Of a DNA stretch of 64,000 nt, positions 9,413 through 17,894 are shown one piece after another. The notes beneath the pieces were generated by a model. That model saw only the letters and a program-made list of their open reading frames with translations, ran no database searches and was not told where the DNA came from. The position numbers were made by a program, and so were the translations under genes. Positions within the stretch are counted from its first letter, which is position 1. Each line of letters starts with the position of its first letter. This DNA comes from Bryobacterales bacterium (GTDB taxonomy: Bacteria; Acidobacteriota; Terriglobia; Bryobacterales; Bryobacteraceae): NCBI GenBank assembly GCA_026954325.1, contig JAIXKK010000101.1, forward strand, positions 1 to 64,000, in the 5' to 3' direction.

Positions 9413-11206
9413 TCAGCGCAGCCGGATTCCCAGATCGCGGAGCGCGCGGTCCGGAACCGTCGAGGGCGCCTCGCACATCAAGTCCGTGCCCTTGGCGGTT
9501 TTTGGAAACGGAATGACGTCACGGATGGACTTTTCGCCGGCAAGGATCATCACCAGGCGGTCCAAGCCGAGGGCGATGCCGCCATGCGGTGGAGCGCCGT
9601 ATTCGAGGGCGTCGAGCAGGAAGCCGAACTTCATGCGGGCTTCTTCGTCCGAGAGGCCGAGGGAGGAAAACACCTTGGCCTGCACGTCGCGGCGGTGAAT
9701 ACGGATGGAGCCGGAGCCGAGTTCGACGCCATTCAGCACAATGTCATAGGACTTGGCGCGGCAGCGCGCGGGGTCCGCGGTCAGTTTGTCGAGATCCTCA
9801 TCGAGGACCGAGGTGAAGGGGTGATGCGCCGCCATCCAGCGCCCTTCCTCCTCGTCCCACTCGAACATGGGGAAGTTATCCACCCACAGGAGTTTGAAGA
9901 CCTTCGGATCGAGCAGTTTGTGCTTATCGGCGTACTTCTGCGCGCAATAGAGCCGCAGTTGGCCGCACGCCATGAGAACTGTTTCCTCGGGCCGCTGTCC
10001 TTTTTTCTCACCGGCCCAACCGGCGACAATCAGCAGGTCGTTTTCGCCGGCTCCGGAGCGTTCCCGCACCTTCGCCATCTGAGCGGGGAAATCGCGTTCC
10101 AGGCGCTTCACATCGTCGAAGACGCGCAGCCCACGCTCCTGGCCGAAGGCTTTGATCTCGTCGCGTTCTTTGCGGGATGGCGCGCCCGTATTGGGGATAT
10201 GGATCGCCACCAGAGGGAACCCCTCCGTGGTGAGCCCCTGGCCCTCGAACAGATCCTCGACGCAATAAAACGGGGGAATACGCATATCCGGCTTGTCGAT
10301 GCCATAGGAGCGCATCGCCTGTTCGTAGGTCATGCGCGGAACGCCGCCTTCCACGTTGAAGCCGGCCACTTCGAAGACCCGCTTCACCATTCCTTCCACG
10401 ACGTCGAAGATGGTCTCTTTTTGGGGAAACGACATCTCGAGGTCGATCTGGGTGAACTCGGGCTGGCGGTCGGCGCGCAGGTCCTCGTCGCGGAAGCAGC
10501 GCACGATCTGGAAATACTTTTCGTAGCCGCTGACCATCAGCAGTTGTTTGAAGATCTGGGGCGATTGCGGCAGCGCATAAAAGTTGCCCGGGGAGAGACG
10601 GCTGGGGACGAGGAAGTCGCGCGCGCCTTCGGGCGTCGACTTCGTCATGAAGGGCGTTTCAATTTCCAGGAAGCCTTGGGAATAGAGGAATTCGCGGACG
10701 GCGAAGGAGACCTTGGAGCGCAGAATGATGTTCTTCTGCATCTGGGGCCGGCGCAGATCGACGTAACGATACTTGAGGCGGACATCCTCGGCAATGTCGG
10801 CGAACTCATCCATGGGGAACGGGGGCACGCGCGATTCGTTGAGGATCCACACCTTCTCCGCCACGATTTCCACTTCTCCGGTGGATATGTTCGGATTGAT
10901 GGTCTCGGGGGAACGCTTCTCGACGGTTCCTTCAATCGCCACGACGTATTCCGAGCGCAGCATCTCCGCCCTGGCGTGCACTTGAGGGCCGACATCCTCG
11001 TGGAAGACCACCTGGGTGACGCCTTCGCGGTCCCGAAGATGGATGAAGATCACGCCGCCGAGATCGCGCCGCCGGTGGACCCAGCCCATGACGAGCGCGC
11101 GGGCGCCCGCGTCGCTCGAGCGCAATGCGCCGCAATCGTGGGTGCGCTGCAAATCGCCAAGAAAATCCAGAGTTACTGCTTGCCGTTGATCAGTGGTTTC
11201 TGCCAT
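9413..11206 (-). CDS. aspS: Aspartyl-tRNA synthetase
   Basis: The 597-residue class II synthetase charges tRNA-Asp (or, in non-discriminating forms, also tRNA-Asn). The order is an N-terminal OB-fold anticodon domain ([22 protein letters not shown]), class II motif 2 ([23 protein letters not shown] as consecutive residues), a GAD-type insertion (ILVAG-like segment near the middle), and motif 3 ([15 protein letters not shown]). The length matches bacterial AspRS. The ATG at 11206 lies inside the end of hisS, a 17-base overlap that suggests translational coupling. HisS-AspS adjacency is common in bacteria. Confidence 0.96.
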   Translation of the reverse strand: MAETTDQRQAVTLDFLGDLQRTHDCGALRSSDAGARALVMGWVHRRRDLGGVIFIHLRDREGVTQVVFHEDVGPQVHARAEMLRSEYVVAIEGTVEKRSPETINPNISTGEVEIVAEKVWILNESRVPPFPMDEFADIAEDVRLKYRYVDLRRPQMQKNIILRSKVSFAVREFLYSQGFLEIETPFMTKSTPEGARDFLVPSRLSPGNFYALPQSPQIFKQLLMVSGYEKYFQIVRCFRDEDLRADRQPEFTQIDLEMSFPQKETIFDVVEGMVKRVFEVAGFNVEGGVPRMTYEQAMRSYGIDKPDMRIPPFYCVEDLFEGQGLTTEGFPLVAIHIPNTGAPSRKERDEIKAFGQERGLRVFDDVKRLERDFPAQMAKVRERSGAGENDLLIVAGWAGEKKGQRPEETVLMACGQLRLYCAQKYADKHKLLDPKVFKLLWVDNFPMFEWDEEEGRWMAAHHPFTSVLDEDLDKLTADPARCRAKSYDIVLNGVELGSGSIRIHRRDVQAKVFSSLGLSDEEARMKFGFLLDALEYGAPPHGGIALGLDRLVMILAGEKSIRDVIPFPKTAKGTDLMCEAPSTVPDRALRDLGIRLR

Positions 11207-12446
11207 ACAAAACTTCCGTGAGTCTTTCGCGGCTCACATTCTCCTGTTCGCCGGTGGCCATGTTTTTCAAAGCATAGGCTCCGGATTGAATCTCGTTATC
11301 GCCGACGATCAGCGCATACCGAGCGCCGGTCTTGTTGGCGAGTTCGAGGGCGCGTTTCAGCTTGCCCTCGAAAGCGATCTCGACGCACACGCCGTTGCGC
11401 CGCAATTCCCGCGCGAGCACGGTCGAGTGGCGCAGCGCATTGCCGCCCATGGGGGCGATGAACAGATCGACCGTGTCCTTGTGGCGATCGGGGTGCGCCT
11501 CCTCGACGCTCATCACGAGGCGGTCTTCTCCGATGGAGAAGCCGATTCCTGGCGCGGGCGCTTTGGAACCGAGGGACTGGGCTAGACCGTCATAACGGCC
11601 GCCGCCGAGAACGGAATTCTGCGCGCCGAGCGCCCCGTGCACTACCTCGAAGGTGGTCCGCATGTAGTAATCGAGTCCGCGGACCAGTCTCGGTTTGACT
11701 TCATACTGGATCCCGCGATCGTTGAGGTAGGCGCGCACCGCCGCGAAGTGGATACCGCAGGGTTCGCAAAGAAAATCCAAAATCGAAGGCAGCGCGTCAA
11801 TGATGGGCTGGTCCTCGGGAATTTTGCAATCGAGGACGCGAAGCGGATTGGTCTGGACCCTGCGCTGGCAATCGTGGCACAGGCGGTTCGCCACGCCGGC
11901 AAGGCGCTCGCGGAGTTCCGCCACATAGCGCGCGCGGCATTCCTTACAGCCGACGGAATTCAGCAGAAGTTGAAAACCATCGAGTCCGCACCGGGTGAGG
12001 ATCTCGATGACCATCTCGATGACCTCGGCGTCGACGGCGGGCGATTCCGAGCCGATGACCTCGGCCCCGATTTGCGAAAACTGCCGGTAGCGGCCTTTCT
12101 GCGGCCGCTCGCGGCGGAACATGGGCCCCATGTAATAGAGCTTCTGCAAGCCGGGAACCTGATCGAGGCGATGTTCGATGAAGGAACGGATCACGCCGGC
12201 CGTATTTTCCGGGCGAAGCGTGAGCGAAGCGCCGTCGCGGTCCTCGAAGGTGTACATCTCCTTGCTGACGATGTCCGTTTCTTCCCCAACTCCGCGGGCG
12301 AAGAGAGATGTCTCTTCAAAAATAGGGGTGCGAATCTCGCTGTAGTGGTAGGACTGCATGACGCGGCGCGCCACGTCCTCGACGTGATTCCACACTCTGC
12401 TTGCGGGAGGCAGGATGTCCCGTGTTCCTTTGACGGCTCTGATCAC
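11190..12446 (-). CDS. hisS: Histidyl-tRNA synthetase, GTG start
   Basis: The 418-residue class II synthetase charges tRNA-His. I choose the GTG at 12446-12444, which begins [14 protein letters not shown], the family's N-terminus. A GGGAAGAG ribosome site sits about 7 bases upstream. The open frame reaches back to 12677 only because it reads antiphase through the carbonic anhydrase gene. Motif 2 ([18 protein letters not shown]), the HisA motif ([13 protein letters not shown]) and a C-terminal anticodon-binding domain are visible. The GTG overlaps the TGA of the carbonic anhydrase-like gene (GTGA), and the 3' end overlaps aspS, so the three genes form one coupled operon. Confidence 0.95.
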   Translation of the reverse strand: MIRAVKGTRDILPPASRVWNHVEDVARRVMQSYHYSEIRTPIFEETSLFARGVGEETDIVSKEMYTFEDRDGASLTLRPENTAGVIRSFIEHRLDQVPGLQKLYYMGPMFRRERPQKGRYRQFSQIGAEVIGSESPAVDAEVIEMVIEILTRCGLDGFQLLLNSVGCKECRARYVAELRERLAGVANRLCHDCQRRVQTNPLRVLDCKIPEDQPIIDALPSILDFLCEPCGIHFAAVRAYLNDRGIQYEVKPRLVRGLDYYMRTTFEVVHGALGAQNSVLGGGRYDGLAQSLGSKAPAPGIGFSIGEDRLVMSVEEAHPDRHKDTVDLFIAPMGGNALRHSTVLARELRRNGVCVEIAFEGKLKRALELANKTGARYALIVGDNEIQSGAYALKNMATGEQENVSRERLTEVLYGRNH

Positions 12447-12958
12447 AATGGCTCTTCCCTGTACTGCGCGCGCAGTTCGATGTAACGTTCGGCGTTGGCG
12501 TGAAAGCGGTGGCGTTCCTCGGCGGATATTTCGCGGCGCACCTTCGCCGGCACACCGACAGCAAGGCTCCCGGGGGGAATGGCCATGCCTTCGGGCACCA
12601 GGGCGCCGGCGGCGACCACCGACCCCTTGCCGATTTTCGCACCGTTCAGCACAATGGCTCCGATTCCGATGAGGCATTCGTCTTCCACGGTGCAGCCGTG
12701 CAAAACCACGGAATGGCCCACGGTCACGTGGTCGCCGATGTGGAGGGGGAACCCTCCGCTATCGACGTGCAGGACGCAGTTGTCCTGAATATTGGTTCCC
12801 TGGCCGATGCGGATGATGTTGACGTCGCCGCGCACGGTGGCGTTTGGCCAGACGGAGGAGCGTTCCCCGAGAACGACGTCGCCGATGACCTGGGCGCTGG
12901 GATCGATGTAACAGGTGGGCGCCGCTTTTGGGACGGCTCCCCGGAAGGAGCGAATCAT
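12443..12958 (-). CDS. Gamma-carbonic anhydrase-like hexapeptide-repeat protein
   Basis: With the ATG at 12958 the protein has 171 residues and begins MIRSFRGAVPKAAPTCYI. An in-frame ATG at 12997 would add 13 residues. The sequence shows left-handed beta-helix hexapeptide repeats (IDPSAQVIGDVVLGERSSV, NIQDNCVLHVDSG, GHSVVLHGCTVED) and conserved histidines (VLHV, VGHSVVLHG) in the positions of the zinc ligands of gamma-class carbonic anhydrases. Many family members (YrdA/PaaY type) have unknown or weak activity. It is the promoter-proximal gene of the hisS-aspS operon and is divergent from the PaiB-like gene; a 14-base palindrome lies between the two starts. Confidence 0.85.
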   Translation of the reverse strand: MIRSFRGAVPKAAPTCYIDPSAQVIGDVVLGERSSVWPNATVRGDVNIIRIGQGTNIQDNCVLHVDSGGFPLHIGDHVTVGHSVVLHGCTVEDECLIGIGAIVLNGAKIGKGSVVAAGALVPEGMAIPPGSLAVGVPAKVRREISAEERHRFHANAERYIELRAQYREEPL

Positions 12959-12975
12959 GAATGCTGAATAGTCTT

Positions 12976-12989
12976 CTATGCTAGCATAG
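12976..12989. promoter_or_regulatory. Perfect 14-base palindrome between divergent genes
   Basis: CTATGCTAGCATAG equals its own reverse complement. It lies 17 bases before the ATG of the PaiB-like regulator and 18 bases before the preferred ATG of the divergent carbonic anhydrase-like gene. The size and place suit a dimeric repressor operator, possibly for the adjacent regulator, although it would also fall inside the coding sequence if the longer carbonic anhydrase start (12997) were used. A chance palindrome or a short hairpin cannot be excluded. Confidence 0.4.
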
Positions 12990-13005
12990 GCAGCCACGAC
13001 AGCCT

Positions 13006-13629
13006 ATGGAGACGATCTACATTCCGCCCCACCATAGAGTGGAGGATATCGCGCTGATGCAGGAGTTTATCGAGGAGTTTTCCTTCGGGATTCTGGTGAC
13101 GGGGGCGGATGGGTTGCGGGCCACCCACATTCCCGTTCTGCTGGACCGCGCGCGCGGACCTTACGGAACCATCCTGTCGCATCTGGCGAGGAACAACCCT
13201 CACGCCCAGGCGCTCGACGGGACGAACGAAGGGCTCTTCATCTTCCAGGGACCGCATAGTTACATCTCGCCGGCGTGGTATGAAACCAAACTCGCCGTGC
13301 CGACCTGGAATTTCACCACCGTCCATGCATCCGGCCGCCCGCGTCTTGTCGAGGACGCAGCGGTGTTCCGGGATTTTCTGGAACGGCTGGTGGCTGCCTA
13401 TGACGCGCGATGGAGCATGGAGGCGCTGCCTGAATCCTACAGCTCGGCGATGCAATCGGGGGCGGTGATGTTCGAGATGCCCGTTGAGCGGCTGGAGGGC
13501 AAGTTCAAGCTGGGCGCGGAGCGTTCGGCGGAAGACCGGGCGGGCATCCTGGAAGGGCTGCGAAAACCGGCGAGGGAACGGACCATTGGGGAAATGACGG
13601 AGCAGTGGTATCAGCGTCATCCAAAGTGA
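13006..13629 (+). CDS. PaiB-like FMN-binding protein / negative transcriptional regulator
   Basis: The 207-residue protein matches the PaiB family (split-barrel FMN-binding fold). It begins METIYIPPHHRVED; then come FGILVTGADGLRATHIPVLLD, GTILSHLARNNPHA, and the family hallmark YISPAWYE followed by PTWNFTTVHASGR. The C-terminal GKFKLGAERSAEDRAG is also characteristic. PaiB in Bacillus was described as affecting sporulation and protease genes. Many homologues are simply annotated as FMN-binding proteins, so a DNA-binding role is not proven. It is transcribed alone and divergently from the carbonic anhydrase-hisS-aspS operon, with a palindrome just upstream. Confidence 0.88.
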   Translation: METIYIPPHHRVEDIALMQEFIEEFSFGILVTGADGLRATHIPVLLDRARGPYGTILSHLARNNPHAQALDGTNEGLFIFQGPHSYISPAWYETKLAVPTWNFTTVHASGRPRLVEDAAVFRDFLERLVAAYDARWSMEALPESYSSAMQSGAVMFEMPVERLEGKFKLGAERSAEDRAGILEGLRKPARERTIGEMTEQWYQRHPK

Positions 13630-13647
13630 AATCACGGGAATAAAGCG

Positions 13648-14094
13648 TTAAGTCAGTAGCCGAAACCAGAAGACATTTTGCCGGTTTCGGGCTGTGCGGG
13701 TCACTCGCGGAGTTCCAAACGGCCGGCAATTCAGGTCGAGGAAGTGCCATTCCGTATGGCCGCCGGCCGAGATTTCGACATGGCCGGGCAGGGGGCGGTT
13801 CGCCAGGTAGTCACGCAGACCGGCTTGGGCTGTTCCCGATGCCGCCTGGGGGGTTCCCGATCCGCCATGGGAGGCTCCTCCCCCCGCGGCGGCCACGGCA
13901 ACAGGGGAACTGTTGTTGACGAAAACCAAGGTGAACTCGCCATTACGGATCCAGGCGGAGGCGAACATATCCTGCCCGCGATTGGAATACGCTGCCGCGG
14001 ATGTCCGGACCTGGACCACCCGCTGATAAACTCGAATTTCTCCTGAAACGGGAAAGCCCAGGACGTTGAGGACCTTCCCCTGGTATATGGCCAT
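13648..14094 (-). CDS. Hypothetical protein downstream of PEP-CTERM gene
   Basis: This open frame of 148 residues begins MAIYQGKVLNVLGFPVSGE 5 bases after the PEP-CTERM stop, so cotranscription is likely. The N-terminal third looks like a beta-sandwich with short strands (VLNVLGF, IRVYQRVVQV, FTLVFVNNSS). The middle is a Gly/Ala/Ser-rich linker and the end is basic and aromatic (NVFWFRLLT). No signal peptide or known motif is seen. Third-position G/C preference supports real coding. I do not recognise the family. Confidence 0.5.
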   Translation of the reverse strand: MAIYQGKVLNVLGFPVSGEIRVYQRVVQVRTSAAAYSNRGQDMFASAWIRNGEFTLVFVNNSSPVAVAAAGGGASHGGSGTPQAASGTAQAGLRDYLANRPLPGHVEISAGGHTEWHFLDLNCRPFGTPRVTRTARNRQNVFWFRLLT

Positions 14095-14099
14095 TGGCG

Positions 14100-14774
14100 C
14101 TACTCTCGAATTTTCATGCGCCACACCGGACGCGACAAGAGCAGCAACCCCAGTCCAGTCAAGACAAACGTGGCGGGTTCGGGCACGGGGGAGTCCAGGG
14201 TCTGAACCTGCACGTTGTCGAATAAGGGCTGGCCGTTGGTGGATGTAAGTCGAACCCTTACGTTCCCAGTGCCCGCTCCCACCCCGGAGGCGGAGACGAG
14301 CACAAAAGGATCTGTCATGGCGCGAACGCCACTGGCCGACGCAAACACCGTGGAGCCGCCGTCGAGTAATTCGACAAGGTAGCCGGCGCCGGCAAAATTG
14401 ATCTGCGTGCCCACGTATACATCGAGTTGATAGGAGAGTCCAACCTGGACCGCCACTCCCAGGTCCTGCACCATGGACGCGGCGCCCAGTATGTATGCAA
14501 CCTGTGAGCCATGGGGTACACCAGGGACATGGACCCCAATGAGAGGGCGGAACACGCCGCCCGAACCCGTCCAAGCGGGAATCGGACTCGAAACCCCCGG
14601 GGAAGAGAGAGCCGGGGATTCAAAGGAGAAATTATTGACAGTCAAGGGAGCAGCAGCCGCATGTTGCCACGCAAGGAGAAGGACCCCGATGCCTGCCGCG
14701 CGGGAGGTAATTCGACACACTGTTCCAGTAGCGGCCTCAAGACGCAGCCCTCGACGAATACCCATTGCGTTCAT
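14100..14774 (-). CDS. PEP-CTERM sorted extracellular protein
   Basis: The 224-residue protein starts at the ATG at 14774 behind a GAGAAAGG ribosome site. It has a hydrophobic signal region ending near QHAAAAPLTVNN, a beta-rich body (SFESPALSSPG, PAWTGSGGVF, LSYQLDVYVG), and a C-terminal PEP-CTERM tail: VPEPATFVLTGLGLLLLS followed by a basic cluster. Such tails are recognised and cut by exosortase during export to the cell surface, usually linked to exopolysaccharide. The body resembles the GDSL-free, lectin-like domains seen in other PEP-CTERM proteins. No exosortase lies in the window, so sorting must depend on a distant locus. Confidence 0.85.
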   Translation of the reverse strand: MNAMGIRRGLRLEAATGTVCRITSRAAGIGVLLLAWQHAAAAPLTVNNFSFESPALSSPGVSSPIPAWTGSGGVFRPLIGVHVPGVPHGSQVAYILGAASMVQDLGVAVQVGLSYQLDVYVGTQINFAGAGYLVELLDGGSTVFASASGVRAMTDPFVLVSASGVGAGTGNVRVRLTSTNGQPLFDNVQVQTLDSPVPEPATFVLTGLGLLLLSRPVWRMKIRE

Positions 14775-14888
14775 CCTTTCTCTCGCGGACCCGCCCCCGA
14801 GGAGGGGCTCCCACATAAGCACTGCGGGAATTCAGGCGGGACAGGCTCAAAAAAAAACGAGGAGTTTTGTGAGAGACTATGGGCCTAT

Positions 14889-15470
14889 ATGGGCAGCGCC
14901 GACGACCCAGGCATCCCGCTCACTCAACTGCTGCAGCGTTGGACCGCGGGAGACGAGCAGGCTTTCGAAGAACTCGTACCGCTGGTGTACGAAGAGTTGC
15001 GGAGGCTGGCCAAAGTGATGCTGGCGCGTGAAAAGCCGGGGCACACTCTCAATTGCACGGCTTTGGTGCACGAGGCGTATTTGCGGCTAGTGGGCCGCTC
15101 GACGACGGATTGGGAGAGCCGGTCGCAATTTTTCGGCGCGGCGGCGCGGGCGATGCGCCGGGTCTTGGTGGACCATGCGCGCGCGAGGCACGCGAAAAAG
15201 CGCGGCGACGGAGTTACTCCCCTGGAATTGGACGAGGCTTCCCTTTCGATCGAGATGGATCTGGACGTTCTATCGCTGGACAGGGCGCTGGAGGAATTGG
15301 CGGCGCTCGATCCGGAACGCGCGAAGGTGGTGGAACTGCGCTATTTCGGAGGCTTATCCATAGAGGAAACCGCCGCTCTTACCAGGACATCGCCGGCAAC
15401 GGTGAAGCGGGATTGGCTGGCGGCGCGCGCCTGGCTATTCCGCCGGATGACGGGTTTCGCGCTCCACTGA
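14889..15470 (+). CDS. ECF-type RNA polymerase sigma factor
   Basis: I start at the ATG at 14889 (193 residues, MGSADDPGIPLTQLLQ); the longer frame from 14511 runs through the divergent PEP-CTERM promoter. Region 2 covers AFEELVPLVYEELRRLAK and the promoter-melting helix up to about residue 95, with ALVHEAYLRL typical of the acidobacterial/planctomycete ECF subgroup. Region 4 (PERAKVVELRYFGGLSIEE then TSPATVKRDWLAARAWL) forms the -35-binding helix-turn-helix. It directs core polymerase to target promoters. It lies 41 bases upstream of a Ser/Thr kinase gene, an arrangement repeated widely in this group and suggesting joint signalling. Confidence 0.92.
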   Translation: MGSADDPGIPLTQLLQRWTAGDEQAFEELVPLVYEELRRLAKVMLAREKPGHTLNCTALVHEAYLRLVGRSTTDWESRSQFFGAAARAMRRVLVDHARARHAKKRGDGVTPLELDEASLSIEMDLDVLSLDRALEELAALDPERAKVVELRYFGGLSIEETAALTRTSPATVKRDWLAARAWLFRRMTGFALH

Positions 15471-15511
15471 GCCGGTTGCCCGTGATTTCGCGCCATGATG
15501 AATAGGAGCAA

Positions 15512-17866
15512 ATGGACAGAGCACTGTGGGATCGGGTTCGCCTGGCGTTCAGTGAGGCATTGGAAACACCAGAAGCCTCGAGAGGGGGCCTTCTGGACCG
15601 GTTGCCGGAGGGGGTAAGCGCCGAGGTACAGGCGATGCTCGATGCACATGAGCGATCCGGCAATTTTCTCGAACCGCCCGGTCAAATTCCGGCGGCAGGG
15701 GTCACCCTGGATCGTTACACTCTGCTGGAATTGGTTGCCCATGGAGGAATGGGCGAAGTTTACCGTGCGCTGCGGCGGGACAGCATCGAGCACTACGTGG
15801 CGGTCAAGGTTCTGAGCCCGGCGTTCCGGCTTCCACAAGCTGAACGCTATTTTGCCCGGGAACGGCAGATCCTTGCGCAGATATCCCATCCCAATGTCGT
15901 GACGCTGATTGATGACGGGTTTTGCGAGGGACGCCGGTACCTGGTGATGGAATGGGTGGACGGTGTTCCCCTGCATGTCTGGGCGAAGAACGCCACACTG
16001 GAGGAACGGCTGGCGTTGTTTGTGATGGTCTGCGACGCGGTTCACGCCGCCCATCAGCACTTGATCGTGCATTGCGACATCAAGCCTTCGAACATTTTAG
16101 TCACCGGGTCCGGACAGCCCAAACTGCTTGATTTCGGAATTGCGCGGCTGCTGAACGCCGCAAGCGGTCTCCCTCAGGCGACCGCGGCCAGCCATGCCGT
16201 GTTCACGCTCTCATATTCCAGCCCGGAGCAGGCGCGCAACCTGCCGGCCGGGATTCCATCGGACATCTATTCCCTGGGGCTGGTGTTGTATGAGCTGGTT
16301 GCGGGGAGACCCGCCCAGGAGGTGGACCAGTTACCGCTCGATGAGGCCATCCGGAAGATTACAACCGGAGCGCCGCCCCGCGTCCATGGAGTGGCCAGCG
16401 ACCTCGACGCGATCATCCGCAAGGCGGCGGCAAAGGAGGCTTGCCGGCGCTATGCGAGCGCCCTGGAGTTGGCCGGGGACGTTACCCGGTTCCGGTCGGG
16501 TTACCCGGTTCAGGCGAAGCCGCCGGATGCCTTATACACTTTCTCGAGATTCATCCGGCGAAATCGCGCCGCGGTGGCGGCTGGGGTTACGGGGTTGGTG
16601 GCGGCAGCGGCGGCGCTGGGGGCTTTTGCGGTGCAGTTCCGGTCGGCCCAGCATCATCGCGATGCCGCGGAACGCCGGTTTCAAGCGGCTCGCGAGATGG
16701 CGCAGTTGCTGGTTTTCGACGTGCCAAGCCAACTCTCCGCCATTCCGGGGACGATCGAGACGAGGCGCTGGATGGCGGAACAGGCCACACGGTACCTGGA
16801 ACGCCTTTCGAAGGATGTTCAAGGAGACGCGGACTTCGCGTTGCGAGTCGCGCAGGGCTACCGGCAGGTCGCAACGCAACATTTCAACGTGGACTCGCCC
16901 AATCTCAATAGTCCGGATGAGGCTCTGCGAAACCTGGAGCAGGGGGCGAGCATCCTCGAAGCGGTACCGGACCCTTCGGAGGCGATCGTCCAGGAATTGA
17001 TTGTGAACCGGCTCGCCAGACCATACGTGCTGTTGAGAAGGAAGCAGGACGCGCTCGCGAACGAGGATGCCGCCGCCAAGCTTGCCGGGAGGCTGGCGGC
17101 GGCAGGGGACCGGCGCCATCACCTGTTGGAGGCGCGCGTGTGGTACAAACAGGCCTCGAATTCCGAGCGTCCGGCGAGCGAGCAGCTCTTGTTGTGGAGC
17201 AAGGTGGAACGCGCCTACGGAGAGCGCCTTGCCGCCAACCCGCGAGATGTGGAAAGTCTGCGCGATATGGCGCTGGTGCACAAGAACGTCTCCAACGTTT
17301 ATACCTCGCTACATAACTGGGAGGCGGCCCTGCGGCACGACCGCGAGGCGCTCCGGCTGGACGAAGCAAGAGTCGTGATGTCTCCAGGGGATCCGAATGT
17401 ACGGATGGATCTATCCTTCGCCCTCGGGCGGCTGGGGCAGGACCTGGTGCTATCGGGCCAACGCCGCGAGGGAATCGCCAGCCTTCGCGCGTCTGTGGCG
17501 ATCCGCAGAAAGATTGCGGCGCTGGACCCACGGGACACGAGAGCCTCGGACCGGCTCGCGTGGATGCTCGGGGAACTGGGCCACTCGCTGCTCGACGGAT
17601 CGGAGTCCGGTGAGGGGATCCGTTATCTGCGCGAGGCTTTGGAGATCCGGAACAGAACTCGGGCTCACGGCTACGGGCAGAACTCGACGCCGGCGTTGCA
17701 TTACATTCTGGCGGTATCGGCAATGAAGCGCGGACAGAGGGCAGAGGCGTGCCGGGAATGGATCTCGGCCGTTCGAGCGTTGCCGCTCAATCCGTCCAAT
17801 GAGTTTGACAAGGTGCTGCCCGTGGGAGAGTTGTTGCGGCGCGCATCGGGGTGCAAGGCAAAGTAA
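15512..17866 (+). CDS. Transmembrane Ser/Thr protein kinase with TPR-like C-terminus
   Basis: The 784-residue protein has an N-terminal helical segment (1-65) and a kinase domain (about 67-330): glycine loop ELVAHGGMGEVYRA, VAVKV lysine, catalytic loop VHCDIKPSNIL, DFG motif LLDFGIARL and activation-segment end SYSSPEQA. Note HCD instead of the usual HRD arginine, which suggests activity without activation-loop phosphorylation. A transmembrane helix follows near 348-370 (AAVAAGVTGLVAAAAALGAF). The C-terminal ~400 residues are TPR-like helical repeats, probably outside the cytoplasm. Cotranscribed with the upstream ECF sigma gene, it probably transduces an external signal; targets are unknown. 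Confidence 0.92.
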   Translation: MDRALWDRVRLAFSEALETPEASRGGLLDRLPEGVSAEVQAMLDAHERSGNFLEPPGQIPAAGVTLDRYTLLELVAHGGMGEVYRALRRDSIEHYVAVKVLSPAFRLPQAERYFARERQILAQISHPNVVTLIDDGFCEGRRYLVMEWVDGVPLHVWAKNATLEERLALFVMVCDAVHAAHQHLIVHCDIKPSNILVTGSGQPKLLDFGIARLLNAASGLPQATAASHAVFTLSYSSPEQARNLPAGIPSDIYSLGLVLYELVAGRPAQEVDQLPLDEAIRKITTGAPPRVHGVASDLDAIIRKAAAKEACRRYASALELAGDVTRFRSGYPVQAKPPDALYTFSRFIRRNRAAVAAGVTGLVAAAAALGAFAVQFRSAQHHRDAAERRFQAAREMAQLLVFDVPSQLSAIPGTIETRRWMAEQATRYLERLSKDVQGDADFALRVAQGYRQVATQHFNVDSPNLNSPDEALRNLEQGASILEAVPDPSEAIVQELIVNRLARPYVLLRRKQDALANEDAAAKLAGRLAAAGDRRHHLLEARVWYKQASNSERPASEQLLLWSKVERAYGERLAANPRDVESLRDMALVHKNVSNVYTSLHNWEAALRHDREALRLDEARVVMSPGDPNVRMDLSFALGRLGQDLVLSGQRREGIASLRASVAIRRKIAALDPRDTRASDRLAWMLGELGHSLLDGSESGEGIRYLREALEIRNRTRAHGYGQNSTPALHYILAVSAMKRGQRAEACREWISAVRALPLNPSNEFDKVLPVGELLRRASGCKAK

Positions 17867-17894
17867 TCCGGGCCTGTCGCGGTTTGAACAGCCT

